NCBI GenBank assembly: GCA_002428995.1
Contig: DIYJ01000003.1
Location: forward strand, 267,274-331,273
Origin: Flavobacteriales bacterium UBA6057
GTDB lineage: Bacteria > Bacteroidota > Bacteroidia > Flavobacteriales_G > Salibacteraceae
Reading direction: 5' to 3'
Length of the DNA stretch: 64,000 nucleotides
Shown here in pieces: positions 34,171 to 42,647 of this stretch. How positions within the stretch are numbered: the first letter of the stretch is position 1; each line of letters starts with the position of its first letter. The translations under genes were made by a program, and so were the position numbers. The notes below the pieces were generated by a model, which was not told the origin of the DNA, ran no database searches, and saw nothing but the letters and a program-made list of their open reading frames with translations.

Positions 34171-35148
34171 TCATTCAACAAAGAACTGAAAAACAGCAGA
34201 AGAACTGCTCGCGTTGCCGGCCTGGTCGAGACTGATCACGTACCAGTAATAGTCTCCGGTGGTGAGCCCTTGCAGCGTAAAAGTCTCGCTGCTTGATACA
34301 CCGCTACTCAATAGAGAAGTGAGCTGATCATCGGTATAAACGTAAATGCTGTCCTCCACTGAACAGCCGGATTCTTCACCAATCTCGCTGCTCCAGCTCA
34401 GGGTGATGTCATTGGTTTCCAGCGAGTCAGCATCTGTGGGGCTGCTCAGGATAGGAGTAGTGGGAGCCGTTCGGTCGATGCTGAAATTCCTTACTGCAAA
34501 AGAGGAGATGCTGTTGTCGTTTTTCGCTCTCACTCCCCAGGCATAGTTTCCATCGCTGAGCCCACTTACATCTGCGGTGTAGCTCGCAGAGGTCACATCC
34601 AATTGACTGATAAACGTAGTGCCGGCACTGAAGTCGGCATCGCGCACTTCAAATTCGTAGTTCAGATCCACAAAAGGCAGATCGATCCAGGTGAACTGGA
34701 CCTGGCTTGCATTGAAGCAATCGTTATCAGCAGGGAAGGTGAGCACAATTTGCTGCGCGCTTAGGTTTTCGATCGAGTCGATGTAGAAGATGTGAGATTC
34801 AGAAGTGGTTTGCGATGAGCCGTTGGCGGCTGTCACTCGCCATTCATAGGTTCCTGCAAAAAGAAAATGGTCATAGGTGTTGGAAGTTACAGTCGTATCC
34901 AACTCCAGGAAGGAAGGCTGTGCAAAGGTGCCGGCCACAATTTCGAGGCGATAGTCCAGGGCTTCGTCTACTTCTTCCCACCAAAACTGAATGAGGCCTT
35001 CTTCATATCGGGCATCGCTTTGTGGAGCATTGGTGATGACCACCTTGTCTCCAATGTCTTCTTCTATGATGTCTTTGCAGCTCGTTGCTCCTGCCATTAC
35101 GAGCAGGCCGAGCAGAAGCACGTTAAGTTTGATTCGTAGATAATACAC
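34171..35148 (-). CDS. Lipoprotein with fibronectin-type-III-like repeats in the T2SS-like cluster
   Basis: A 325-aa lipoprotein. The signal peptide has a lipobox ending in C24 (MAGATSCKD). The mature part has three repeated beta-sandwich units, each with a W-x-x-x-x-x-x-x-x-Y core (FWWEEVDEALDYRLEI, FTWIDLPFVDLNYEFEV, LSWSSEIGEESG) followed by GTYEWRV, GNYAWGV or GDYYWYV, typical of Fn3-like domains in Bacteroidota lipoproteins. Its start overlaps the end of the GspM-like gene by 26 nt and it precedes the GspC-like gene. It may be an accessory periplasmic or surface part of the machine. It is not a standard T2SS component. Confidence 0.7.
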   Translation of the reverse strand: MYYLRIKLNVLLLGLLVMAGATSCKDIIEEDIGDKVVITNAPQSDARYEEGLIQFWWEEVDEALDYRLEIVAGTFAQPSFLELDTTVTSNTYDHFLFAGTYEWRVTAANGSSQTTSESHIFYIDSIENLSAQQIVLTFPADNDCFNASQVQFTWIDLPFVDLNYEFEVRDADFSAGTTFISQLDVTSASYTADVSGLSDGNYAWGVRAKNDNSISSFAVRNFSIDRTAPTTPILSSPTDADSLETNDITLSWSSEIGEESGCSVEDSIYVYTDDQLTSLLSSGVSSSETFTLQGLTTGDYYWYVISLDQAGNASSSSAVFQFFVE

Positions 35149-35656
35149 CTGAGAACGTAAGTTTTGTGATTAATCGGGATCGCTTGGTCCTGCGATCAGT
35201 GATCCGTTGAAGGTTCATGGAGTGCAGTTTCAGCACTTCCAGGTTGCCATCGCAGTGATCTATAAATTCAAGGGCTTCGCCAAAAGAGGATTCCACTTCT
35301 ACAGACATGACGAAGCTCTGCAATCCATTTTCGCTGGCGGTTTTTTGAGCCATTGGCATGGCCACAATGTCCATTTTACCACCCTGATTCACGAACTGAT
35401 CGAAGGTCTCGAAGAAGTGACCCTGTGCATCTTCCATGCTTTTGCTGGTTGTCCAGTTTGTTTCCTGGCCTCGTGGATTCTGTCCTCCACTTCTGGCGGT
35501 CTGTTGCAGGTTTTGGATCTGCATTTCCAACTCACTGTTTGCAGCACTCAGGTCCAGCGTGTTTTGGATGGCAGCTGAGTACACGAGCAGGCACATAAGG
35601 ACAAACAGCCCTCCAATGGCCATCAACTTCTGGCGGTATGTAAGGCGATCAAACAT
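35123..35656 (-). CDS. GspM/PilO-like assembly platform protein
   Basis: A 177-aa bitopic inner-membrane protein. The short cytoplasmic start MFDRLTYRQK is followed by one helix (LMAIGGLFVLMCLLVYSAA), a coiled coil (LDLSAANSELEMQIQNLQQ), and a ferredoxin-like C-terminal domain (FVMSVEVESSFGEALEFIDHC ... VLKLHSMNLQR ... LTFSGVL). This is the plan of GspM and PilO, which pair with GspL/PilN. It overlaps the GspL-like gene by 8 nt and the Fn3 lipoprotein by 26 nt. Identification is by architecture and position more than by residues. Confidence 0.7.
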   Translation of the reverse strand: MFDRLTYRQKLMAIGGLFVLMCLLVYSAAIQNTLDLSAANSELEMQIQNLQQTARSGGQNPRGQETNWTTSKSMEDAQGHFFETFDQFVNQGGKMDIVAMPMAQKTASENGLQSFVMSVEVESSFGEALEFIDHCDGNLEVLKLHSMNLQRITDRRTKRSRLITKLTFSGVLSTNQT

Positions 35657-36848
35657 TATCCACTTCGATGACTAACCTAAAAATATAAAGTCCCTTTCGT
35701 TCATCCTTCGCCAGGTCGATGACTTCGGTATGGGTGTGCCAATCAAAACCGTCCAGCTCTTTGATCCATACATAGAGCTCGGCCGGAGTAGTCACTTCAC
35801 CTTCCAGCGTCATGTTGTTTGATTCACAGCCCCAGCTCGCAACCTTCGTTTCGGAAGAACGAAGCGGGCAAAAGGCCAGGTTGGTGATCGAAACTTCCTT
35901 GTGAACGGAGCCACCGAGTTCATCCAGGATTCGTTGCTTGGAAAAACGCTCCTCGAAGAAGGTGGCGCTCATCAATTTCTGCCGCTTTGAATCCAGCACC
36001 TGTGTCTGCGATTTTTGCTCGGTGGTGAGCTCCAGCTGCGCCAGATGTTCACTGAGTTGACCGTTTTGCTTGCGCTGGTTCATGAATACCAGCAGGTTGA
36101 TCACCACAGCCAAAAATACCAGTGAACCCAGGCCGAGGCCCAGCACTTTGATGCTTCTGTTTCGAGCTCCGTTGTGCCTGATCAGATCTCCATCTTCAGC
36201 AAGTAGCTCTTCCGGGCTGAACTCAAAATTTCGTAGGGATGCCAGCCAGGCCACCGCGTAAATCGATTCCAGTTCGAAGTACTGTGTTGCATCCTCTACG
36301 GGCTCTTCCACCGGGCTGTATTTCAAGATGTGATCGTCTTCCCACGCATAGCGATGAAAGCCAATGGTGGAGGGCAGTTCTTCAAACAGCGGGCGGTAGT
36401 CCTGTGCAAAAAGTCCGGTGAGTCGAATGCTGGCAAGTTCGAGAGAAGCAGAAGCAAAAGGTTCTTCGATGTTTTGCTCCAGCCACTCTTTTTTCGTGAT
36501 CACTTCCCAGATGGTATCACCGGCAGGGTGGCTTTCACGCACCACCTCGGTGTTCGAAACCATGGAAAGAAAGTCGTTGGATTCGCCCGTGTTTGTGGCA
36601 CTTCTGGTGTGCATCAACACACCTTTTCCTGAAGCAACAACGTGCACAGGAATGCCTTTCTTCAAATCCTGAAAGAGCGCTTCAGCAGACTGAGCCCAGC
36701 CGGTTTCGATGACGTCAAAGCCCTCCTTGGTTTTCTCGATCAGCACAAATGCGGCAACGATGGAACCATCGCCACGAAAAACGAGGTCCACACCATAGGC
36801 TTGCTTGCCAAAAATGAGTGGATGAAGCAATGCGCTGACTGCAGCCAC
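35649..36848 (-). CDS. GspL / PilM-PilN-like assembly platform protein
   Basis: A 399-aa protein. Residues 1-230 form a cytoplasmic domain with an actin-like flavour (GKQAYGVDLVFRGDGSIVAAFVLIE at the start), as in PilM and the cytoplasmic part of GspL. A helix follows (VLGLGLGSLVFLAVVINLLVFM, about 235-257), then a coiled coil, then a PilN-like periplasmic ferredoxin fold (SITNLAFCPL, MTLEGEVTTPAELYVWIKELDG). A PilM-PilN fusion of this kind is how GspL is organised. It would bind the GspE ATPase on the cytoplasmic side. It follows gspD by 3 nt. Confidence 0.72.
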   Translation of the reverse strand: MAAVSALLHPLIFGKQAYGVDLVFRGDGSIVAAFVLIEKTKEGFDVIETGWAQSAEALFQDLKKGIPVHVVASGKGVLMHTRSATNTGESNDFLSMVSNTEVVRESHPAGDTIWEVITKKEWLEQNIEEPFASASLELASIRLTGLFAQDYRPLFEELPSTIGFHRYAWEDDHILKYSPVEEPVEDATQYFELESIYAVAWLASLRNFEFSPEELLAEDGDLIRHNGARNRSIKVLGLGLGSLVFLAVVINLLVFMNQRKQNGQLSEHLAQLELTTEQKSQTQVLDSKRQKLMSATFFEERFSKQRILDELGGSVHKEVSITNLAFCPLRSSETKVASWGCESNNMTLEGEVTTPAELYVWIKELDGFDWHTHTEVIDLAKDERKGLYIFRLVIEVDNV

Positions 36849-36851
36849 GAC

Positions 36852-38786
36852 TTAGAAGATTACAGTAGGACTCACGAAGATGTTGATCTGGCTTTCCGCA
36901 TCTCTTCTGGAGTTGCTGCCAAAAATCCACTTGATCACCGGGATGCGTGCGATCAAAGGAAGACCCTTACCACTGCGCGTCACGTTTTTCTCATCTAGGC
37001 CACCAAGCAGGATGGTTTCTCCATTGCGGATGCGAATGGTGGACTTGAAACTGCGGTTCACCGAGTTGGGCGGAGCTTCTTCGAGTGTGCTTTCGGTGAA
37101 GTTCGATTGAATGAACTCAATGTCGAGTGTGATTTGCTCATCTCCTGCCACCACGGGCTTGATTACAATCGTGAGGTCCGCATTGATCGGTTTGAAGATT
37201 CGCTGGTTTGAAACGGTTGGCGCCTGCGCTCCAATGATATTGCTGCTTCGGTCCGCATAGTAGCGCGTTTCTCCCAGGCTGAGGCTGGCTTCTGTTCCAT
37301 TCAGTGTGGCAAGCTTGGGCGTGGACTTCTGGCGGATCACTCCGTTTTCTTCCAACGCTCTCACGGAGGCGTAGAAATCGGGAGCAAGATTGCCCAGGTT
37401 GATGAAGCCGGGCGCAGTAAAGCCGTTGAGGAGATCGTTCAAGGTTTTGCTGGAGAGCGTGGCGCTGATACCATCTGTTCCCACTCCGTTGAAGCTTCCT
37501 GTGGTGTTGGTGGGCACGTCTTCGCCTCCCAGCGAAAGCGAAATGCCTGTTTCAATGTTGTAGTTTTTGTTGACCTCCACGATCATCAGGTCGATCAATA
37601 CCACAGGCACCGGAAGATCGATTTCACGGAGGAAGGTCTTGATCTCTTCCACCTTCAGATACGATCCGCTCACGATGAGGCCGTTCAAGTCCACAAACTC
37701 TTGGATGTCAATGTCTTTCTGCAACTCCTGGGGAATGAAATCCATGACCGTTTCGATCGTGCGGTTCTCCAGTCGGATCAGCTCGGAGGTTCTCAGTCGT
37801 TCCTGGTTTCGAAGGCCGATCAGGTACACATCGTCTGACTTTCGATACGTGTAGTTTGTTCCATTCAGCAGATAGCTCAGGAAGGATTCGTAGTCCACGT
37901 TATCGATCATGAGGGTTGCGCGGCCATCGGGAACATCAATCATGAAGTAGTTGGTGCCCATTTCCGCGGAAATAGCCTTGATGACGTCTGACATGGCAAT
38001 GTCGTCCGCATCTACCGAGAGCAAACCGTTGTTCACTTCGAGATTGAAACCACCGGAAGCAGGCAGGGCGGTGTTTGCCTGAGCGCCTCTCCTTCTCGGG
38101 TTTGCTGGTGCGGCAGGCTCTTCCTGTTCCCGCGATTTGATCACGTAGAACAGCTTGTCTGTGGTGTCCACTTCCAATCCGTTGGCAAAGGCCAGCTTCG
38201 CAAGGGCATCATCAAAAGGGCGATTCTGGATGTAGCCACTCACCAACAGGTTTTCCAGTTCACGAGGCACAACCACGTTCTTCGAGCTGATCGAAGTAAT
38301 GGTTTTGGCTACGTTGTAGAGCGTATCGTTTTTCAGGCTGAACGACAGGAAATCAGTGTTGCCTGTGTAGGCAATGTCAAGCGTCCTGGCCTTCTTAGGC
38401 TCTACGGGAAGTGGTGGTGCAACGTATTTGCGAAACGAAAGAATAGACCCTGTGAAATCAATTTCGAGGTCGTATTCCTTGCACAGGTAGAGGAAGATCT
38501 CTGAGGCTGTGGCGTTCGAAAAATTGTTGGTGATCGGAATCTGCAGATCGGAATCTACACTGATGTTCAATTCATTGGTAGAAGCCACTCCGCGCAGGAA
38601 CTCCTGGATGGAGACATCGGAAATGGAAATTTCTACTGGCTGAGACAATCCAGGGTAGTCCACTACCATGGAGTTGAGCTTTTGTTCTAATTGATTCAAC
38701 CGTTGACTGTTCTGCGCCACGCAAACATGCGCCATCAGCAGACTGCAACAGAGCATCAAAAAAAGCTTGGGGTATTTCTTTTTCAT
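36852..38786 (-). CDS. gspD: Secretin (GspD/PilQ type)
   Basis: A 644-aa outer-membrane secretin. I chose the ATG at 38786 (MKKKYPKLFLMLCC), 4 nt after the gspE stop, because it leads straight into a signal peptide ending VCVAQ. Periplasmic N-domains follow (STN-like ISDVSIQEFLRGVASTNELNISVD, then three ring-building repeats to about 390). The secretin pore domain has VPVVLIDLMIVEVNKNYNIETGISL, VIRQKSTPKLATLNGTEASLSLGE, FKSTIRIRNGETILLGGL and the C-terminal IARIPVIKWIFGS, all canonical. It forms the outer-membrane channel for a secreted protein or pilus. No pilotin is obvious, but lipoproteins in the cluster could serve. Confidence 0.92.
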   Translation of the reverse strand: MKKKYPKLFLMLCCSLLMAHVCVAQNSQRLNQLEQKLNSMVVDYPGLSQPVEISISDVSIQEFLRGVASTNELNISVDSDLQIPITNNFSNATASEIFLYLCKEYDLEIDFTGSILSFRKYVAPPLPVEPKKARTLDIAYTGNTDFLSFSLKNDTLYNVAKTITSISSKNVVVPRELENLLVSGYIQNRPFDDALAKLAFANGLEVDTTDKLFYVIKSREQEEPAAPANPRRRGAQANTALPASGGFNLEVNNGLLSVDADDIAMSDVIKAISAEMGTNYFMIDVPDGRATLMIDNVDYESFLSYLLNGTNYTYRKSDDVYLIGLRNQERLRTSELIRLENRTIETVMDFIPQELQKDIDIQEFVDLNGLIVSGSYLKVEEIKTFLREIDLPVPVVLIDLMIVEVNKNYNIETGISLSLGGEDVPTNTTGSFNGVGTDGISATLSSKTLNDLLNGFTAPGFINLGNLAPDFYASVRALEENGVIRQKSTPKLATLNGTEASLSLGETRYYADRSSNIIGAQAPTVSNQRIFKPINADLTIVIKPVVAGDEQITLDIEFIQSNFTESTLEEAPPNSVNRSFKSTIRIRNGETILLGGLDEKNVTRSGKGLPLIARIPVIKWIFGSNSRRDAESQINIFVSPTVIF

Positions 38787-38790
38787 GTGA

Positions 38791-40218
38791 TCAGTTGTCG
38801 ATGAGCAATGAATATGTTTCTTCAATACTTGTTATTCCTCCCGTTACCAACGCAAAGGCCTGGTCGCTGAGCCGCTCGTAGCTGAACCCAAGCGCAGACT
38901 GATCCAATTTACCGCTTCTGATCAGATCGGCCACTTCTTCGTTGATCGATACCATTTCGTAAATCGCTTCTCGGCCAGAGTAGCCGGTGAAATGGCAGCG
39001 TGAGCAACCTTGTGCCGTGTAATGGTGGGAAGGATGTTTGTGCTTCTTTTTAAAGGTTTGGGGCAGAAGATCCTCTTCCCAGGGCTCTTCTCGTTTGCAA
39101 TGTACGCATAGCTTGCGTACCAATCGCTGGGCAACGCTCAGGCTTAACGTTGTGGCAATGAGAAAAGGCGGTACGCCCATGTCTGTGAGCCTTGAAATGG
39201 TGTCCCAGGCTGAGTTGGTGTGGATGGTGCTCAAAACAAGGTGTCCCGTCAGCGATGCTCTTACCGCCATGTTGGCTGTTTCAGCATCCCGGATCTCACC
39301 GAGCATGATGATGTCCGGATCCTGTCGAAGGAAGGATCGCAAGCTGGAGGCAAAGGTCAATCCAATGTCGCTTTTCACCTGCACCTGATTGATTCCGGAC
39401 AAGGTGTATTCCACCGGGTCTTCCACCGTGCAGATGTTCACATCGGTGCGGTTCAAGTGCTTGAGGGTGGCGTAAAGGGTGGTTGTTTTTCCCGATCCTG
39501 TAGGACCGCTGATCAGGATGATTCCGTGCGGCTTTCGGATTGCTTCGCTGTACTGCTTCAGGTGGACTTCGCCCATGCCGACTTTCTTCAAGTCGAGCCT
39601 CGATGCGTCCTGACTTAGGATCCTCAAAACCACCTTTTCTCCATTCAGTCCGGGAAGTACGGAGACCCGAAGGTCGAAGGTGTCACCATGTTCCTTGAAG
39701 GCGATGCGGCCATCCTGCGGAAGCCGCTTTTCGGCAATGTCCAGGTTTGCCCGTATCTTGATCTTATTAACCAGCGAAGGATACTCGTGCTTTGGAACTT
39801 TGTAGCGTTCTACCAGCCTGCCGTCAATCCGAATGCGGATGCGGCTTTCCTTTTCCAGGGGTTCAAAATGAATATCGGAGCTGCCCGTGTCCTTGCATTC
39901 CTTGATGAGGTCGTCAATGAAGGATTCGGCCTTGCTCATGTCCACTGCCACCTGCTCGGGACCTGAGGCCTCTGACCTTCGGTAATAACTGTGCAGGTGA
40001 CTAACGAGGTCTGCTTCGTCACGCTCTTCCACGTTAATGCTGCGCCCAAGGATGAATTCCAATTCGGCCTTTCGGGCGGAGGTCATTTCATCGGTGGCGG
40101 CAATACACTTCATCAATCCGTCTTCTACAGCAATGGGAACGATGCGGTAGGTCCATGCCACATGCGAGCTTACCATTTGGATTACTTCCGTGGGTATTTG
40201 GGCGCTCTCAGTTTGCAT
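38791..40218 (-). CDS. gspE: Secretion/assembly ATPase (GspE/PilB type)
   Basis: A 475-aa cytoplasmic ATPase that powers pseudopilus assembly. It has the N-terminal GspE_N-like domain, then Walker A GPTGSGKTTTLY, the Asp box VEDPVEY, Walker B DPDIIMLGEIRDAETA, the His box GHLVLSTIHTNSA, and a tetracysteine zinc site (CVHCK near residue 390 and CSRCHF about 35 residues later). SSDIHFEPLE is the family's arginine-finger domain signature. The zinc site and absence of a retraction motif favour GspE/PilB over PilT. It overlaps the prepilin peptidase gene by 11 nt. Confidence 0.93.
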   Translation of the reverse strand: MQTESAQIPTEVIQMVSSHVAWTYRIVPIAVEDGLMKCIAATDEMTSARKAELEFILGRSINVEERDEADLVSHLHSYYRRSEASGPEQVAVDMSKAESFIDDLIKECKDTGSSDIHFEPLEKESRIRIRIDGRLVERYKVPKHEYPSLVNKIKIRANLDIAEKRLPQDGRIAFKEHGDTFDLRVSVLPGLNGEKVVLRILSQDASRLDLKKVGMGEVHLKQYSEAIRKPHGIILISGPTGSGKTTTLYATLKHLNRTDVNICTVEDPVEYTLSGINQVQVKSDIGLTFASSLRSFLRQDPDIIMLGEIRDAETANMAVRASLTGHLVLSTIHTNSAWDTISRLTDMGVPPFLIATTLSLSVAQRLVRKLCVHCKREEPWEEDLLPQTFKKKHKHPSHHYTAQGCSRCHFTGYSGREAIYEMVSINEEVADLIRSGKLDQSALGFSYERLSDQAFALVTGGITSIEETYSLLIDN

Positions 40219-40723
40219 AGCTCAGGAGTTGAAGGGGTTCCAGTTCGAAGAAGGAAACCGAAGCATAGAAGACGGTGAGCCAAACCGCGCATGTTCCGAC
40301 CAGCGGAATGGTAGCCGATTGATGTTCGGATAACCATTTGCGCATGGCGCCAAAAGCCAGCAGCGCAAAGAGCAGGCTGGATAGGTAGAAGAGGATGAAG
40401 GTGTAGGGATCAAAGAGGGGAGTGATGGCTGCGAAGAACACCAAGTCTCCCAGGCCAATTTTATCATCGATGATGGAGCGGAACTGTCGTTCCTTGAAGG
40501 CAAAATACAACTGAACCAACACCAACTGCGAGAGCATCCAGCCCAGGTTGATGCCAACCCGTTTCAGAAGCTCCATCGGTTCCAATGCTATGCCTGATAA
40601 GATAACACTGATGAAGCCAAGTGCCATCAATTGAAGCACATTGACCGTTCGGTGTTTCCAATCAGAAAAGATGAGCATGGCCAGCAGAGCCGCAAGCGCG
40701 ACTTGTGAGACAAGCGTCAGCAA
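40208..40723 (-). CDS. Type IV prepilin peptidase, short form (A24 family)
   Basis: A 171-aa polytopic membrane aspartyl protease that cleaves the leader of the pseudopilins encoded nearby. The two catalytic aspartates are D21 in FSDWKHRTV and D93 in GLGDLVF (GxGD motif). It lacks the N-terminal cysteine-bearing methyltransferase domain of PilD/GspO, so the pilins may stay unmethylated or be methylated elsewhere. Five to six hydrophobic segments are visible. It lies 3 nt after the GspG-like pilin gene and overlaps gspE, placing peptidase, main pilin and ATPase together. Confidence 0.85.
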   Translation of the reverse strand: MLTLVSQVALAALLAMLIFSDWKHRTVNVLQLMALGFISVILSGIALEPMELLKRVGINLGWMLSQLVLVQLYFAFKERQFRSIIDDKIGLGDLVFFAAITPLFDPYTFILFYLSSLLFALLAFGAMRKWLSEHQSATIPLVGTCAVWLTVFYASVSFFELEPLQLLSYAN

Positions 40724-40726
40724 AAT

Positions 40727-41131
40727 TTAGTCTTTGACTGTTTCCTCCAGGCGTTGTTCCTGGTCTATCTGCCACTGGTTGAAGGTGCCGTCTCCATCAA
40801 AATCCGTTACGGACGTAGCCGTAGCCACGAAACCCGTATTGCTGGCTTCGCTAATGATAATGCTATAGTTGGCATTGCCTCCTTCACTCACCAGCTGAGC
40901 AGGTTCAAACCCCAGTTCCTCCAGCGATTCGGAATACTTCGAATGCATGTAGAAGTGGGTTTTCTGGAGTGTGTAGAGATGCTTGAGTTGCAGTTTCGCT
41001 TCCTGCGCCTTGGCCTCGGTAATCTTCGGAAGGAAGTTCGGAAGAGCAATCGCCACGAGAATTCCGATAATGATGAGCACTACCAGTAGTTCCGTGAGCG
41101 AGAAGGCCTTGAGTTGTTTTTTGTCTGTCAT
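40727..41131 (-). CDS. gspG: Major pseudopilin (GspG/type IV pilin-like)
   Basis: A 134-aa prepilin. The leader MTDKKQLKA is followed by FSLTELLVVLIIIGILVAIALPNFLP; cleavage should fall between A9 and F10, with the conserved glutamate E14 at +5. Alanine at -1 instead of glycine is tolerated by A24 peptidases. The long N-terminal helix is followed by a short C-terminal domain ending DFDGDGTFNQWQIDQ, an acidic loop like the calcium site of GspG. As the only pilin beside the peptidase and ATPase it is probably the main subunit. A 451-bp repeat-filled gap separates it from the upstream lipoprotein gene. Confidence 0.85.
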   Translation of the reverse strand: MTDKKQLKAFSLTELLVVLIIIGILVAIALPNFLPKITEAKAQEAKLQLKHLYTLQKTHFYMHSKYSESLEELGFEPAQLVSEGGNANYSIIISEASNTGFVATATSVTDFDGDGTFNQWQIDQEQRLEETVKD

Positions 41132-41220
41132 TTGGTGTTGGAGTGATCTTCAAAAATAAAAGAGTGCATTACGATAGCAAGTGGACAGGAGTAAACATGT
41201 GGGCGGTTTTAACATTTATA

Positions 41221-41580
41221 GGCTATCATCATCTGCGCCAAGGCTACGATGATTAAAAGCTATCAGCTTGGGCGAACCTTGATTTAAACTCTTCTTGTTT
41301 GCGGTTGAGGTTTCCTGAGGCACCAGGCACCAGGCATTAGGCACAAGGCAGTGACCAATCGTCTTTATTGAGTTTGAATTTGAGGTTGTAATTGAGATTG
41401 AATTTGAGCTTGCACTTCCTCGGCTATCAGTTTCTGGTGCCGAAACTTCAAGGTAGGAACCTATCAGCCGTCAGCTCGAGTGAACCTTGATTTTAAGCTC
41501 TTCTCGTTTGTGGATGAGGTTGTAATTGAGATTGAATTTGAATTTGCGCTTGCACTCGCACTCGCACTTTCATCCCTACA
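41221..41580 (-). repeat. Mosaic short-period repeat, copy A (two sub-copies)
   Basis: It fills most of the 451-bp gap between the DUF4625-like lipoprotein gene and gspG. On the minus (transcribed) strand it is a run of 6-nt units of form AANNNC and a block of 7-nt units TGCCTNN (plus-strand 41318-41349). Two sub-copies share an exact 26-nt block (41382-41407 and 41516-41541) and the block GAACCTTGATTT (41274 and 41482). Sub-copy 1 carries an extra 75 nt bounded by the direct repeat TGAGGTT (41306-41312, 41381-41387), as if a module had been gained or lost. Confidence 0.8.
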
Positions 41581-41582
41581 GG

Positions 41583-42407
41583 TTAGTCAATAACACCTGT
41601 CAATCTGCCTGTAGTCACATTCCCACTTACATCGGTGATGGTGTAATCAATCCAGTAGTCGCCAAACCAAATAGGCAAGCTATTCAAGTCTTCTTCAAAG
41701 GATTGAGAAGCGTAAGCTGCAACAGTGTATTCTTCAGACCCTTCCCTGATGAGAACGGGGTTTTCTGTGTGCTCCGTATCAAACATGGGATCGTTTCCAA
41801 GGAACCTATGCGCCCAAAATTCGAACTCAAAGCTTGCAACTCCTCCGGGATCTTGGAATTCAACGGAAAATGAAAGGGAAGGATAGCCGCTCTCATAAGG
41901 TACACTGGAAGGGTTCGAGCTGTCTGCCACCTCAGGTCCTTCCGTGTCGGAAACGGTGAAGTCCTTGCCTTCTGTGGTCTCGTTGCCCTCTACGTCTACA
42001 CAGGTCACAAGGATGTAGTGGTCACCGATCATGTCCACTTCGGGTAGTTCTGCGGTCAGCTCCAGACTTTCTTCCGTGCCGGAAAGCGCTCTGGTAGTGC
42101 TGTAATATCCTGATCCCGAAAGGGCGTCAGCGCTCACCACAATCGTGGCGGTGGATAATCCAACATCATCACTGAGATCAATGGAAAGCTCAATTTCCCT
42201 GCTTAGCTCAATGTTCTCTAAAGGTTCCAGGATGGAGACCACCGGGTTTGGATTCTGTGGCGGGTAGATGCATTCTCCTCCGCTCTTGGCATCGGGGTCA
42301 TAGTTCGTGGCGGTTTCATCGGTGCAGCCCTCTTTCTTGCAAGAAGACAAGGACAGAAAAACAACCGAAAACAGAAGGGGCAGAATGGGGTACTTAAATG
42401 ATTTCAT
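41583..42407 (-). CDS. DUF4625-like lipoprotein
   Basis: A 274-aa lipoprotein with signal peptide and lipobox SLSSC23. It then has a Cys/Asp motif (CTDETATNYDPDAKSGGEC) common in Bacteroidota surface proteins, and two immunoglobulin-like beta domains (VSILEPLENIELSREIEL, GDHYILVTCVDVEGNETT; then SLSFSVEFQDPGG). The pattern of effects on 'ITDVSGN' and 'VDVEGNE' resembles DUF4625. It is not a known secretion component, yet it sits between gspF and gspG, with repeat-rich gaps on both sides. It may be a late insertion or a machine-associated surface protein. Confidence 0.65.
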   Translation of the reverse strand: MKSFKYPILPLLFSVVFLSLSSCKKEGCTDETATNYDPDAKSGGECIYPPQNPNPVVSILEPLENIELSREIELSIDLSDDVGLSTATIVVSADALSGSGYYSTTRALSGTEESLELTAELPEVDMIGDHYILVTCVDVEGNETTEGKDFTVSDTEGPEVADSSNPSSVPYESGYPSLSFSVEFQDPGGVASFEFEFWAHRFLGNDPMFDTEHTENPVLIREGSEEYTVAAYASQSFEEDLNSLPIWFGDYWIDYTITDVSGNVTTGRLTGVID

Positions 42408-42487
42408 GGGGTACTTTTTTTGGTGCGATGCAAAGGAATTGATTTACGGGGAGATGGGAATGCTTCACGTGAGCGTGGAACGTAGGC

Positions 42488-42647
42488 TGGTTAAGTTTTT
42501 CTTTTGGCTATCAGCTTATGGCTTGGGTAGACTGTAAGGCTTGTTTGAACTCGTTGTGGTTGAGGTTGAAATTGCAATTGAACTTTTTCGAACATCATCA
42601 TCTCCAACCAACCTTCGATGATTGAAAAGTCATCCGCTGCGAACTCT
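42488..42647 (-). repeat. Mosaic short-period repeat, copy B
   Basis: It lies between gspF and the DUF4625-like lipoprotein gene. It shares GGCTATCAGCTT and hexamer runs (GTGGTTGAGGTTGAAATTG) with copy A, and a hairpin-forming ATCATC...GATGAT block (42593-42622) that also occurs at 41224-41253. Read on the minus (transcribed) strand the units have the same sense as in copies A, C and D. Confidence 0.65.

Noticed and set aside
41221..41580. CRISPR array
   Set aside because: Periods are 6-7 nt with degenerate units and no spacers. No cas genes in the window.
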